A DNA stretch of 64,000 nt from Achromobacter spanius (GTDB lineage: Bacteria; Pseudomonadota; Gammaproteobacteria; Burkholderiales; Burkholderiaceae_B), in the NCBI RefSeq assembly GCF_029637605.1, contig NZ_CP121261.1:992001-1056000 (forward strand), in the 5' to 3' direction. Each line of letters begins with the position of its first letter. Position 1 is the stretch's first letter. The position numbers were made by a program, and so were the translations under genes. This document shows positions 55,072-63,687 of the stretch, piece by piece. The notes below the pieces were generated by a model that worked only from the letters and a program-made list of their open reading frames with translations, ran no database searches and was not told where the DNA came from.

Positions 55072-56031
55072 ATGAATCTGCCGACTTCCGACCTAGATGC
55101 GCCCGCCGCCGCCCTGGGCGTGACCCTGGGCGTGGACCACGAAACCGCCTACCGCTACGCCGCGCCCGTGGAACTGGCGCATCACCTGGGTTATTTACGC
55201 CCGCTGAACGACGCCTGCCAGGTGGTCGACGCCTACACGCTAAGCGTCACGCCAGCACCGCCTTCCATTACCGAGACCGTGGACGGCTTTGGCAACACGC
55301 GCTGCCTCTTCGCCCTGTACGCCCCGCATGACGCGCTGACCGTGCGCGCCACCAGCCGCGTGACGGTGTACCCGCGCTTTGGCGCGCTGGACCCCTCGGC
55401 CGGCTTGCCGTGGGAGGACGCGGCACGGCGCTTGCGGTATGACCCCGCCTTGCCCTACGCGCCGGAAGTGGAATTCAGCTTTCCTTCCACCTACGTGCCC
55501 TTGCATTCCGAGCTTCGGGCATACGCCTTGCTGTCGTTCACCCCAGGGCGGCCCGTGGCCGAGGCCGCCTTGCACCTGATGCACCGGATCCATGCTGATT
55601 TCAGTTACCAGCCGGCGCATACGCAGGTGTCCACGCCCATTCTTGATGTTTTTCATGAACGGGTCGGGGTGTGCCAGGATTTTGCGCATCTGATGATCGG
55701 CTGCCTGCGCGCCATCGGCTTGCCGGCGCGCTACGTCAGCGGGTATCTGATGTCGCAACCGCCACCCGGCCAGCCGCGCCTGATCGGGGCCGACGCCTCG
55801 CACGCGTGGGTGTCGGTGCATTGCGCGGGGGTGGACGTCAATGGCGGCTGGATTGACCTGGATCCCACCAACGACGTGGTGCCAGGCACGGCGCATGTGG
55901 TGCTGGGCTACGGCCGCGATTACGCCGACGTGACGCCCCTGCGGGGTGTCATCCGGGGCGGCGGCCATGAATTGGATGTGCGCGTGACCGTCGCGCCCAT
56001 AGACGAGTTTCCGACTGGAATGGATGCATGA
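55072..56031 (+). CDS. Transglutaminase-family protein (catalytic)
   Basis: A 319-residue protein of the same fold as the 47921 gene: N-terminal beta domain (LGVDHETAYRYAAPVELAHHLGYLRPL), then the core RVGVCQDFAHLMIGCLRAIGLPARYVSGYL with C201, DASHAWVSV with H244, and GGWIDLDPTND with D264, a complete Cys-His-Asp triad. There is no signal peptide. It starts 17 bp after the ATP-grasp/alpha-E stop and its own stop overlaps the metallopeptidase ATG, so it belongs to the same operon. Confidence 0.92.
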   Translation: MNLPTSDLDAPAAALGVTLGVDHETAYRYAAPVELAHHLGYLRPLNDACQVVDAYTLSVTPAPPSITETVDGFGNTRCLFALYAPHDALTVRATSRVTVYPRFGALDPSAGLPWEDAARRLRYDPALPYAPEVEFSFPSTYVPLHSELRAYALLSFTPGRPVAEAALHLMHRIHADFSYQPAHTQVSTPILDVFHERVGVCQDFAHLMIGCLRAIGLPARYVSGYLMSQPPPGQPRLIGADASHAWVSVHCAGVDVNGGWIDLDPTNDVVPGTAHVVLGYGRDYADVTPLRGVIRGGGHELDVRVTVAPIDEFPTGMDA

Positions 56032-57164
56032 CCTATTTCTTCGACGCGATCCACCGCCAACTGCGCGCCCCGAAACGCCAGCGCGTGCGGCATGCGCGCG
56101 CGAAGGCCTTTCAATGCGTTTGCGGCCAGCCCATTTTTTTCAGCAACACGGAATGCCTGAACTGCCATCGCCAACTGGGCTTTGACCCCAAGCGCGGGCA
56201 CGTGGTGGCGCTGGACGTGGAACCGGCCAGCGGCGTCCTGCGTGAATCGGGCAAGGTACGTGGCAGGACTTACAAACGTTGCGCCAATTTCTCCATGCCG
56301 GCCTTGTGCAACTGGCTGCTGCCCGCCCAATCGGCCGACACGCTGTGCCTGTCCTGTAGCTTGAACCACACCATTCCCGACCTGTCGGTGCCGGAAAACG
56401 GCCCGCTATGGTGCAAGGTGGAAGCGGCAAAGCGTCAGATGATTGCGCAGGTGCTGATGTTGGGCCTGCCCATCCGGCGCTCGGAAACGCCCGATGACGG
56501 TGGCCTGGCCTTTGACCTGCTGGCGCCTGGCGCCGACGGCGCGCCCTTGCTGACCGGGCACGCGCACGGGCTCATCACCATCAACATCCAGGAAGCCGAC
56601 GACGCCTACCGCGTGAAGGTGCGCGAAGACATGCGCGAGCCGTACCGCACCCTGCTAGGCCATTTCCGCCACGAGATCGGCCATTACTACTGGGACCAGC
56701 GGATTGCTGGCGGCCCATGGCTGGAACCGTTTCGCCAGGTGTTCGGCGACGAACAGGCCGACTACGCCCAGGCGCTGCAACGCAATTACGAGCAAGGCCC
56801 GCCGGCCGACTGGGCGCTGCACTACATCAGCACTTACGCGTCCTGCCACCCCTGGGAAGACTGGGCCGAAACCTGGGCCCACTACCTGCACATGATGGAC
56901 ACGCTGGACACCGCCATCAGCTTCGGCATCACGCGCACGGCGGTCGAGCAGTCCTACGACTCCTTCACCAAGGACGCGCTGTACGACCCGGACGACCCGG
57001 AAGGACCGGCGTTCCTGGACCTGGTCAACGCCTGGGTCGCCTTGACCGGGGTGCTGAACGAACTGGCCCGCAGCATGGGACAACGGGATTTTTATCCTTT
57101 CGTGCTGCCGGCGCAGGTGATCGGGAAGTTGCAGTTCGTGCATCGGGTGGTGAAGGGGGCGTAG
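56028..57164 (+). CDS. Zinc-ribbon metallopeptidase (Peptidase_Mx-type)
   Basis: A 378-residue protein. The N-terminal ~115 residues hold zinc-binding Cys pairs (QCVCGQP, ECLNCHR, then CANFSMPALCNW and CLSCSLN). The protease domain contains HEIGHYYW, HExxH at 215-219, with a downstream acidic helix (FGDEQADYAQALQRNYEQG) and SCHPWEDWAETWAHYLH. It matches the COG4307 family of putative zinc metallopeptidases that travel with transglutaminase/ATP-grasp clusters. ATGA overlap at 56028-56031 with the preceding gene. It may remove what the ligase adds; that is inference. Confidence 0.9.
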   Translation: MTYFFDAIHRQLRAPKRQRVRHARAKAFQCVCGQPIFFSNTECLNCHRQLGFDPKRGHVVALDVEPASGVLRESGKVRGRTYKRCANFSMPALCNWLLPAQSADTLCLSCSLNHTIPDLSVPENGPLWCKVEAAKRQMIAQVLMLGLPIRRSETPDDGGLAFDLLAPGADGAPLLTGHAHGLITINIQEADDAYRVKVREDMREPYRTLLGHFRHEIGHYYWDQRIAGGPWLEPFRQVFGDEQADYAQALQRNYEQGPPADWALHYISTYASCHPWEDWAETWAHYLHMMDTLDTAISFGITRTAVEQSYDSFTKDALYDPDDPEGPAFLDLVNAWVALTGVLNELARSMGQRDFYPFVLPAQVIGKLQFVHRVVKGA

Positions 57165-57199
57165 TGGAGTCGGCACGGCCGGCAACATAATCAAAAGAT

Positions 57200-58369
57200 A
57201 TGTACGACTCGCCGCATCAGTTCTTGCCGCTACAGCCCGCCGACGCGGTATCCACGCGGCTGCTCGAACGGGCCAGCAGCATCGTCGCTCAATCGCTTGA
57301 ACTCGGGGCACAAGCCCATCCCGCCACGCGCGACGCCTTGCGCGACCTGCTGTGCAGCATGAATTCCTACTACAGCAACCGGATCGAAGGCGAAAGTGCC
57401 ACGCCCCGCAACATCGAAGCCGCCTTGCATCAGGAATTCTCGGACCGGCCCGAGGTGGCGCAATTGCAGCGCATTGCCGTGGCGCATATCCAGGCCGAAA
57501 AAGCCATGTCTCGGCTGGCCGATACCCAGGGCGCGCTGGGTGCTGACTTTGCGACCGCCGCGCATGGCGCCTTGTACAGCCATCTGGACGCCCGCGACCG
57601 AACTACCCAGGACGGCTACGTGGTGCAGCCTGCCGCGTTGCGCACCATCGATGTCACGGTAGGCCGCCATCATCCTCCCGCCTGGCAATCATTGCCGCGC
57701 TTCATGGAGGCGTTCACCCAGCACTATGACCGCCCCAGGCCCGCCGACGCGCAGTTGATCGCCATTGCCTGCGCGCACCATCGCATGGCGTGGCTGCATC
57801 CGTTTGCCGATGGCAATGGCCGCGCGTCGCGCTTACAGACCCATGCCGCCATGTTGCCGATCACGCAGGGGCTTTGGTCGGTCAATCGTGGCCTGGCGCG
57901 CAGCGTGAACGACTACTACGGCTATCTGGCTTGCGCGGACGCGCCGCGCCAGGGTGACCTGGACGGCCGGGGCAACCTGAGCGAGAAGGGTCTGGTCCAG
58001 TGGGTTGAGTATTTTCTGGGCGTTTGTGAAGACCAGGTGGCCTACATGACGCGCATGCTGGCCTTGGATTCGATGAAAACGAAGATTCATGCCGCCGTGC
58101 AGGTGGAAACCGCGCACGGCCGCTTGCGGGCCGAGGCGGCCTTACCCATCTACTTTTTGTTTGCCGCAGGCCCGGTCAGCCGAGGCGAATTCATTCAGAT
58201 GACGGGGCTGGGCGAACGCACCGGGCGATCGTTGTTGGCGGCGGCATTGAAGACCGGCTTGGTGGCCTCCGACACCCCACGCGGCCCGGTGCGCTTTGCC
58301 TTCCCCCTGGATGCATTGCCTGTGCTGCTGCCATCGCTGTACGGAGGGGTGGACGATGTTGAGGGATAG
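57200..58369 (+). CDS. Fic-family protein, class II with N-terminal inhibitory motif
   Basis: A 389-residue Fic protein. The core motif HPFADGNGRASR (200-211) has the catalytic His200 and the nucleotide-phosphate-binding loop, so AMP transfer (or another NMP transfer) to a protein is expected. The N-terminal helix carries SNRIEG (S59 to G64), matching the inhibitory [S/T]xxxE[G/N] motif whose Glu blocks ATP; it is therefore auto-inhibited. A C-terminal winged-helix-like part follows (~300-389). It starts 35 bp after the metallopeptidase gene on the same strand; no clear ribosome site is seen. Confidence 0.9.
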   Translation: MYDSPHQFLPLQPADAVSTRLLERASSIVAQSLELGAQAHPATRDALRDLLCSMNSYYSNRIEGESATPRNIEAALHQEFSDRPEVAQLQRIAVAHIQAEKAMSRLADTQGALGADFATAAHGALYSHLDARDRTTQDGYVVQPAALRTIDVTVGRHHPPAWQSLPRFMEAFTQHYDRPRPADAQLIAIACAHHRMAWLHPFADGNGRASRLQTHAAMLPITQGLWSVNRGLARSVNDYYGYLACADAPRQGDLDGRGNLSEKGLVQWVEYFLGVCEDQVAYMTRMLALDSMKTKIHAAVQVETAHGRLRAEAALPIYFLFAAGPVSRGEFIQMTGLGERTGRSLLAAALKTGLVASDTPRGPVRFAFPLDALPVLLPSLYGGVDDVEG

Positions 58370-58376
58370 AGGGTGG

Positions 58377-58411
58377 GCCATTGGCATATTATGCCAATGG
58401 CCATCTATACT
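58377..58411 (+). promoter_or_regulatory. Autoregulatory operator/promoter of parDE
   Basis: GCCATTGGCAT-ATT-ATGCCAATGGC (58377-58401) is a perfect 11-bp inverted repeat. TTGGCA at 58381-58386 can be the -35 and TATACT at 58406-58411 the -10 (19-bp spacer), so the operator covers the -35 as expected for ParD repression. Confidence 0.75.
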
Positions 58412-58442
58412 GTGCCGACCCTAACAGCAGGAATTGATCGCC

Positions 58443-58733
58443 ATGCCAACACGAAACGTAGTTCTAAGCGAGCATCAGCACGACTTCGTTGAGACCTTGG
58501 TGCAATCAGGCCGTTATCAGAATGCCAGTGAGGTGTTGCGCGAAGGTTTGCGTTTGATCGAGCAACGCGAGCGCTTGGAAGAAGCCAAGCTCAACGTGCT
58601 CCGCGACGCCGCCGACAAGGGGTGGGCTGACATCGCCGCAGGGCGCTTTACCGATGTCACAGACGATCAACTCGAAAGTTTCATCGAACAGCTTGGGGCG
58701 CAGGCGGCCGCCAGGCTAAACATGAGGAAGTAA
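58443..58733 (+). CDS. parD: ParD-family antitoxin (ribbon-helix-helix)
   Basis: A 96-residue protein. The N-terminal ribbon-helix-helix (MPTRNVVLSEHQHDFVETLVQSGRYQNASEVLREGLRLIEQRE) matches ParD antitoxins, which bind DNA as dimers and neutralise ParE through the C-terminal helix. The ATG at 58443 is chosen over a TTG three codons upstream that sits too close to the AGGA ribosome site. The stop overlaps the toxin start by one base (TAATG). Confidence 0.9.
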   Translation: MPTRNVVLSEHQHDFVETLVQSGRYQNASEVLREGLRLIEQRERLEEAKLNVLRDAADKGWADIAAGRFTDVTDDQLESFIEQLGAQAAARLNMRK

Positions 58734-59098
58734 TGTGGGTCTATCGGCTGTCCATCGCGGCGCAACAAGACGTCATCGACATTCTGGCCTGGACACAGGA
58801 GAACTTTGGCGAAGCGGCGCGCCGGCGTTATGGGACGTTGCTGGTTGCCGCGATGCGCGATATTTCCGCCAGGCCAGATCGGGCGGGCAGCGCTGAGCGG
58901 CCCGAACTGGGTACGGGGGTGCGTTCCTGGCACTTGCGTTTGAGCCGTGAGCGTGGACGAACCGAGACGGGTATCGTGCAACAGCCCAGGCATTTCCTGA
59001 TATATCGAATCGAGAACGACATGGTTGTTATCGGCCGAGTGCTGCACGATGTGATGGACTTGGCGCAGCACCTGGATTCTCGAAGATCGTGGTCTTAG
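58733..59098 (+). CDS. parE: ParE/RelE-superfamily toxin
   Basis: A 121-residue protein of the ParE fold: WVYRLSIAAQQDVIDILAWTQENFGEAARRRYGTLL with helical N-terminus, then the strands RSWHLRLSR, RHFLIYRIENDMVVIGRVLHDVMDL. ParE toxins poison DNA gyrase. A slightly longer central loop (ERGRTETGIVQQ) is present. It is coupled to the antitoxin (TAATG). Codon use here and in parD is less GC-biased than the neighbours, suggesting acquisition. Confidence 0.88.
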   Translation: MWVYRLSIAAQQDVIDILAWTQENFGEAARRRYGTLLVAAMRDISARPDRAGSAERPELGTGVRSWHLRLSRERGRTETGIVQQPRHFLIYRIENDMVVIGRVLHDVMDLAQHLDSRRSWS

Positions 59099-59165
59099 CT
59101 TGCCCTTAGGAAATCACCCACCAGCTTGGCGGCGATTCTGCCCAAGGGCGTGAGCCATGACACGA

Positions 59166-60665
59166 TCACACGGTCAGACTGATCCAGGTCGTCTTCAAGT
59201 CCGAGTACTTGTCCAGCGCGTGCAATGACTTGTCGCGCCCGGAGCCCGATTGCTTCACGCCGCCAAACGGCACCGTGATGTCGCCATCGGCGTAGCAATT
59301 GACCCAGACCAGCCCGGCGCGCAGGCGGCGCGACAAGCGATGCGCGCGTGACAGGTTTGCCGTCCACAGGCCCGCGCCCAGTCCATAGACCGAATCGTTA
59401 GCCAACTGGATGGCCTCGTCTTCGGTGCTGAAACGTTGGGCTGCCAACACCGGTCCGAAGATTTCTTCGCGTACCAGGGCGGAATCCTGGTGGGCGCAAT
59501 CGAAGATGGTGGGTTCGATGTAGTAGCCGCCCGACGCGCTGCGGGCTTGCTTGCCGCCGATGCGCAAGGTGGCGCCTTCGGATTGGCCGGCGGCGATGCG
59601 GGCCAGCACGCCTTGCATCTGGCGTTCGTCCACCATGGCGCCCATGGCGGTGGCGGGGTCCAGCGGGTCGCCGGGTTGTAGCGTGGCGGCGTAGGCGGCC
59701 ACTTTTTCCATGAAGGCGTCGTAGATGCCGTCCTGCACATACAGGCGCGAGCCCGCGATGCAGACTTCGCCCTGGTTCGAGAAGATGGCCAGCGCGGCGG
59801 CCTGCGCGGCGCGGTCCAGGTCGGGGCAGTCGTCAAACACGATGTGGGGCGACTTGCCGCCGCATTCGAGCCACACGCGCTTCAGGTTGGATTCGCCGGA
59901 ATAGGTCATGAAGCGCTTGCCCGTGGCGGTCGAGCCCGTGAAGGCCACGCAATCCACATCCGGGTGACGGCCCAGCGCCTGACCCGCCACCGCGCCCAAG
60001 CCGGGCACGACGCTGAAGACGCCCGCGGGGATGCCGGCTTCTTCGGCCAGCGCCGCCAGCCGGATGGCCGACAGCGACGCCTGCTCGGCCGGTTTCAAGA
60101 TGACGCTGTTGCCCGCGGCCAGGGCGGGCGCCACTTTCCATGCCGCCATCATCAGCGGGTAGTTCCACGGCACCACGGCCGCCACCACACCCAGCGCTTC
60201 GCGGGTGATGGTGGCCAGCGCGTCGGGGCCGGTCGGTGCGATTTCGTCGTAGATCTTGTCGATGGCTTCGGCGTACCAGGTGTAGCAGCGGGCCGTTTCC
60301 GGCACGTCGAATGCCAGCGCGTCGCGGATGGGCTTGCCCATGTCCAGCGTTTCCAGCAGCGCCAGTTCTTCGGTGTGCTGATCGATCAGGGCGGCCAGGC
60401 GCAGCAGGCGTTCCTTGCGTTGGCGGGGCGCCAGTTGGCTCCACACGCCGGCTTCGAAGGCGCGGCGGGCGGCGGCCACGGCGCGGTCCACGTCAGCCTG
60501 CCCGCAGGCGGCCACGTCGGCCAGCTTGCGGCCGTCGATGGGGCTGGATGCCGCGAACGTGGCGCCGTCGGCGGCGTCGCAGTAGGCGCCGTCGATATAG
60601 GCCTGGCCATTGAAGTCGAGCGCCGCGGCGCGGGCTTGCCAATAGGCGTGATCGTGTTGGCTCAT
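59166..60665 (-). CDS. NAD(P)-dependent aldehyde dehydrogenase (PuuC-like)
   Basis: A 499-residue ALDH. Cofactor segment VVPWNYPLMMAAWKVAPALAAGNSVILKP, FTGSTATGKR, general base Glu in WLECGGKSPHIVF, nucleophile Cys in NQGEVCIAGSRL, and the C-terminal PFGGVKQSGSGRDKSLHALDKYSDLKTTW, closest to gamma-glutamyl-gamma-aminobutyraldehyde dehydrogenases. The start overlaps the M20 gene stop by 4 bp. It is the last gene of a minus-strand operon; its aldehyde substrate is unknown. Confidence 0.92.
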   Translation of the reverse strand: MSQHDHAYWQARAAALDFNGQAYIDGAYCDAADGATFAASSPIDGRKLADVAACGQADVDRAVAAARRAFEAGVWSQLAPRQRKERLLRLAALIDQHTEELALLETLDMGKPIRDALAFDVPETARCYTWYAEAIDKIYDEIAPTGPDALATITREALGVVAAVVPWNYPLMMAAWKVAPALAAGNSVILKPAEQASLSAIRLAALAEEAGIPAGVFSVVPGLGAVAGQALGRHPDVDCVAFTGSTATGKRFMTYSGESNLKRVWLECGGKSPHIVFDDCPDLDRAAQAAALAIFSNQGEVCIAGSRLYVQDGIYDAFMEKVAAYAATLQPGDPLDPATAMGAMVDERQMQGVLARIAAGQSEGATLRIGGKQARSASGGYYIEPTIFDCAHQDSALVREEIFGPVLAAQRFSTEDEAIQLANDSVYGLGAGLWTANLSRAHRLSRRLRAGLVWVNCYADGDITVPFGGVKQSGSGRDKSLHALDKYSDLKTTWISLTV

Positions 60666-61912
60666 GCTGGGTCTCCGGTGTGGTTGGCGCGGGCGACCAT
60701 GGCATCCAGCAGCACGTTGCAGCCGGCTTCCAGGTCAGCGGGTTTGGCGTCTTCGATTTCGTTGTGGCTCACGCCGTCCTTGCAGGGCACGAAGATCATG
60801 GCGGTGGGCGTGACGCTGGCCATGTAGACGGCGTCGTGGCCGGCGCCGGTGACGATGTCCATGGCGGCCAGGCCGCGCCGCGTGGCGCCGTCGCGTACCT
60901 TGGCGACCAGGTCCGGGTCGAACGGCGTGGGCGGGAAATACTGCACCTGCTTCACGTCCACGGTGACGCCGTGGCGTTCGGCCACGTCGGTGCAGGCGGC
61001 CAGCCAGCGCGCGTCCATCTGCGTCAGCGTGGTTTCGTCTTCATGGCGCAGGTCCACCGTGAAACGGACCTGGCCGGGGATGACGTTGCGCGAACCCGGG
61101 TGCGCGTGGATTTCGCCGACCGTGCCGCGTCCGTGCGGCTGGTTGTCGTTGGCGATGCCGATCACCGCTTGCAACAGGAAGGTGGCGGCGTAGAGCGCGT
61201 CGCGGCGAATGGGCATGGGCGTGGGGCCGGCATGCATTTCCATGCCGGTGATGACCACGTCGTACCAGCGCACGCCCAAGGAACCCGTCACCACGCCGAC
61301 CACTTTTTCTTCATGCTCAAGAATCGGGCCTTGCTCGATGTGCGCTTCGAAGTACGCGCCAACCGGCCGTCCGCCGACCGCATCCGGGCCGGCGTAGCCG
61401 ATGGCGGCCAGCTCGTCGGCCACCGATTTGCCGTCGTGGTCGCGCGCGTTCAGCGCCACTTCCAGCGGGAACTTGCCGGCGAATACGCCCGAGCCCATCA
61501 TCACCGGCAGAAAGCGCGAGCCTTCTTCGTTGGTCCAGATGGCCACTTCCAGTGGCGCCTCGGTTTCGACGCCATGGTCGTTCAGGCTGCGCATGACTTC
61601 CAGCCCCGCCAGCACGCCGTAGCAGCCGTCGAACTTGCCGCCGGTGGGCTGGGTGTCGATGTGGCTGCCCGTCATGACGGGCGGCAGCTCGTTATTGCGG
61701 CCGGCGCGGCGGGCAAAGATATTGCCCACCTGGTCCACACGCAGCGTCATGCCCGCGTCACGCATCCAGCCGGTGACCAGATCGCGGCCCTGGCCGTCCA
61801 GCGCGGTCAGCGCCAGCCGGCAGTTGCCGCCCTTGGGCGTGGCGCCGATCTGCGCCAGGTCCATCAGCGACTGCCACAGCCGCTGTCCGTTGATTGAAAT
61901 CGTGCTTGTCAT
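60662..61912 (-). CDS. M20-family Zn-dependent hydrolase (carbamoylase / allantoate amidohydrolase type)
   Basis: A 416-residue dinuclear metal hydrolase of the AmaB/HyuC/AllC group. Metal ligands appear in MTGSHIDTQPTGGKFDGCYG (His, Asp), TNEEGSRF (Glu), EAHIEQGPILE (His, Glu) and a late VPCKDGVSHNEIE (His). These enzymes remove carbamoyl groups from N-carbamoyl amino acids or ureido compounds. It lies between an ALDH and a ThDP enzyme, so a ureido or N-carbamoyl intermediate of an unknown catabolic route is likely. Confidence 0.9.
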   Translation of the reverse strand: MTSTISINGQRLWQSLMDLAQIGATPKGGNCRLALTALDGQGRDLVTGWMRDAGMTLRVDQVGNIFARRAGRNNELPPVMTGSHIDTQPTGGKFDGCYGVLAGLEVMRSLNDHGVETEAPLEVAIWTNEEGSRFLPVMMGSGVFAGKFPLEVALNARDHDGKSVADELAAIGYAGPDAVGGRPVGAYFEAHIEQGPILEHEEKVVGVVTGSLGVRWYDVVITGMEMHAGPTPMPIRRDALYAATFLLQAVIGIANDNQPHGRGTVGEIHAHPGSRNVIPGQVRFTVDLRHEDETTLTQMDARWLAACTDVAERHGVTVDVKQVQYFPPTPFDPDLVAKVRDGATRRGLAAMDIVTGAGHDAVYMASVTPTAMIFVPCKDGVSHNEIEDAKPADLEAGCNVLLDAMVARANHTGDPA

Positions 61913-61926
61913 GGAGTCAGGTCCTG

Positions 61927-63687
61927 TCAGTGGCTGGCGCTGTTATTGCCGGTGCTGTTGGTGCCAGTGCCGTTATTGCCGGCATTGCGGGCAAGGCGGG
62001 CCTGCGCGGCTTCGCGGATGCCCATCAAGGTTTCGCCCGGCGCGATGCCGTTGGCGTCGTAGCGGATTTCCAGCAGCGCGGGCAGGTTGTTTTCCCGCGC
62101 AAACGCCAGCGCGCGTTCAAACGCCGGGCCGAAGTCGGCGGTGTTCTCCACGGCTTCGCCATGGCCGCCGTAGCCCCGGATAATCTGCGTGAAATCGGGG
62201 TTTTCAAAGCCCAGCGCGATCGCGCGCGCGGGGAATTCGCGTTCCTGGTGGGCGCGGATGGTGCCCCAGATGCCGTTGTTGAACACCAGCACCACCACGC
62301 CCAGCTTGTACTGCAAGGCCACGCCCAGTTCCTGCATGTTCATCTGAAAGCAGCCGTCACCCGCGTAGCAGACCACGTCGCGTTGGCGGTCTTCCAGCTT
62401 GGCGGAAATGGCGGCGGGCAGGCCGTAGCCCATCGACCCTACCGTGGGGGTCAGGCTGGTGCCCGGGCCGGCATAGCGGCGGTAGCGGTGCGGATACAGC
62501 GCGTAGTTGCCCGCGCCCACGGTCACGCAGGCGTCTGCGGGCAGATGCGCGTCCACATAGGCGGCGGCCGCGTCCAGGCTCATCGCGCCGGGCGAGGGCA
62601 GCGGCGTCAGGCTGTCCACCAGTTGTTGGTGCGCGATGCGCACGGCGTCGCCACGCGGCGTGGCATGGCCGGGCGCCAGGTCCGCCACGCTGGCGGCAAA
62701 GCTGGCCACGTCGGCCACGATGGCCTGCGTGGGCGAAAACACCCGGCCCAGTTCGGCGGCGTCGGGGTAGACGTGGATCAGCTTCTGGCGCGGCAGCGGG
62801 CTTTCAATGACGGTATAGCCTTCGGTGGTGGCTTCGCCCAGGCGCGTGCCCACGGCCAGCACCAGGTCGGCGTCCTTCAAGCGCTGGCGCAGTTCGGGCG
62901 TCATGGCCCAGCCGACGTGGCCGGCGGCATTGGGGTGGCGCTGGTCAAAACATTCCAGGCGGCGCCAGGCCGTACCCACCGGCAGCTCGAAGCGTTCGGC
63001 AAAACCGGCGATCTGGTCGATGGCGGTCTGATGCCAACCATTGCCGCCCAGCAGCAGGAAGGGGCGCTCAGCGGTGTTCAGCAAGTCGACCATGTGCGTC
63101 AGGTCGCCCGCGCCGGGGTGGCTGTGCACGCGCGGGTAGCGCGGCAGGTCCGCCACGCGGGCGGTGCCCCACAGCGTGTCTTCGGGCAAGGCCAGCACCA
63201 CCGGGCCAGGCCGGCCGCTGGTGGCTACCGCGAAGGCGCGCGAGATGAATTCGGGGATACGGTCGGTGCGGTCGATCTGCGCCACCCACTTGGCCATTTG
63301 GCCGAACATGCGGCGGTAGTCGATTTCCTGGAAGGCTTCGCGTTCCATGAAGTCGTTGCCGACCTGGCCCACGAACAGGATCATCGGCGTGGAGTCCTGG
63401 TAGGCGGTGTGCACACCGATGCTGGCGTTGGTGGCGCCCGGGCCGCGCGTCACAAAGCAGATGCCGGGTTCGCCCGTCAACTTGCCATAGGCCTCGGCCA
63501 TGTAGGCCGCGCCGCTTTCCTGGCGGCACACGATGGGTTCGATGGCGTCGGTGTGCTCGTTCAGCGCATCGATGCAGGGCAGGTAGCTTTCACCGGGAAT
63601 CATGAACACGCGGCGCGCGCCGTGGATGCGCAACTGCTGCATCAGGATCTGGCCGCCGTTGCGTTCGGGAAGAGCGGATGACGTCAT
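61927..63687 (-). CDS. ThDP-dependent enzyme (acetolactate-synthase-like)
   Basis: About 586 residues in three domains: Pyr (conserved Glu in VCRQESGAAYMAEAYGKLTG), a central Rossmann-like domain, and the PP domain with YAGDGCFQMNMQELGVALQYKLGVVVLVFNN for Mg-ThDP. AAGGAG precedes the ATG at 63687. Substrate could be a 2-oxoacid, oxalyl-CoA or similar. The C-terminus ends in an Asn/Gly/Thr-rich tail (ARNAGNNGTGTNSTGNN) encoded by GC-poor repetitive bases, unusual for the family. The start overlaps the upstream gene stop (ATGA). Confidence 0.9.
   Translation of the reverse strand: MTSSALPERNGGQILMQQLRIHGARRVFMIPGESYLPCIDALNEHTDAIEPIVCRQESGAAYMAEAYGKLTGEPGICFVTRGPGATNASIGVHTAYQDSTPMILFVGQVGNDFMEREAFQEIDYRRMFGQMAKWVAQIDRTDRIPEFISRAFAVATSGRPGPVVLALPEDTLWGTARVADLPRYPRVHSHPGAGDLTHMVDLLNTAERPFLLLGGNGWHQTAIDQIAGFAERFELPVGTAWRRLECFDQRHPNAAGHVGWAMTPELRQRLKDADLVLAVGTRLGEATTEGYTVIESPLPRQKLIHVYPDAAELGRVFSPTQAIVADVASFAASVADLAPGHATPRGDAVRIAHQQLVDSLTPLPSPGAMSLDAAAAYVDAHLPADACVTVGAGNYALYPHRYRRYAGPGTSLTPTVGSMGYGLPAAISAKLEDRQRDVVCYAGDGCFQMNMQELGVALQYKLGVVVLVFNNGIWGTIRAHQEREFPARAIALGFENPDFTQIIRGYGGHGEAVENTADFGPAFERALAFARENNLPALLEIRYDANGIAPGETLMGIREAAQARLARNAGNNGTGTNSTGNNSASH

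Noticed and set aside
61894..63681. 595-codon plus-strand open frame opposite the ThDP enzyme
   Set aside because: Shadow frame; the ThDP motif and ATGA overlaps fix the minus strand as coding.
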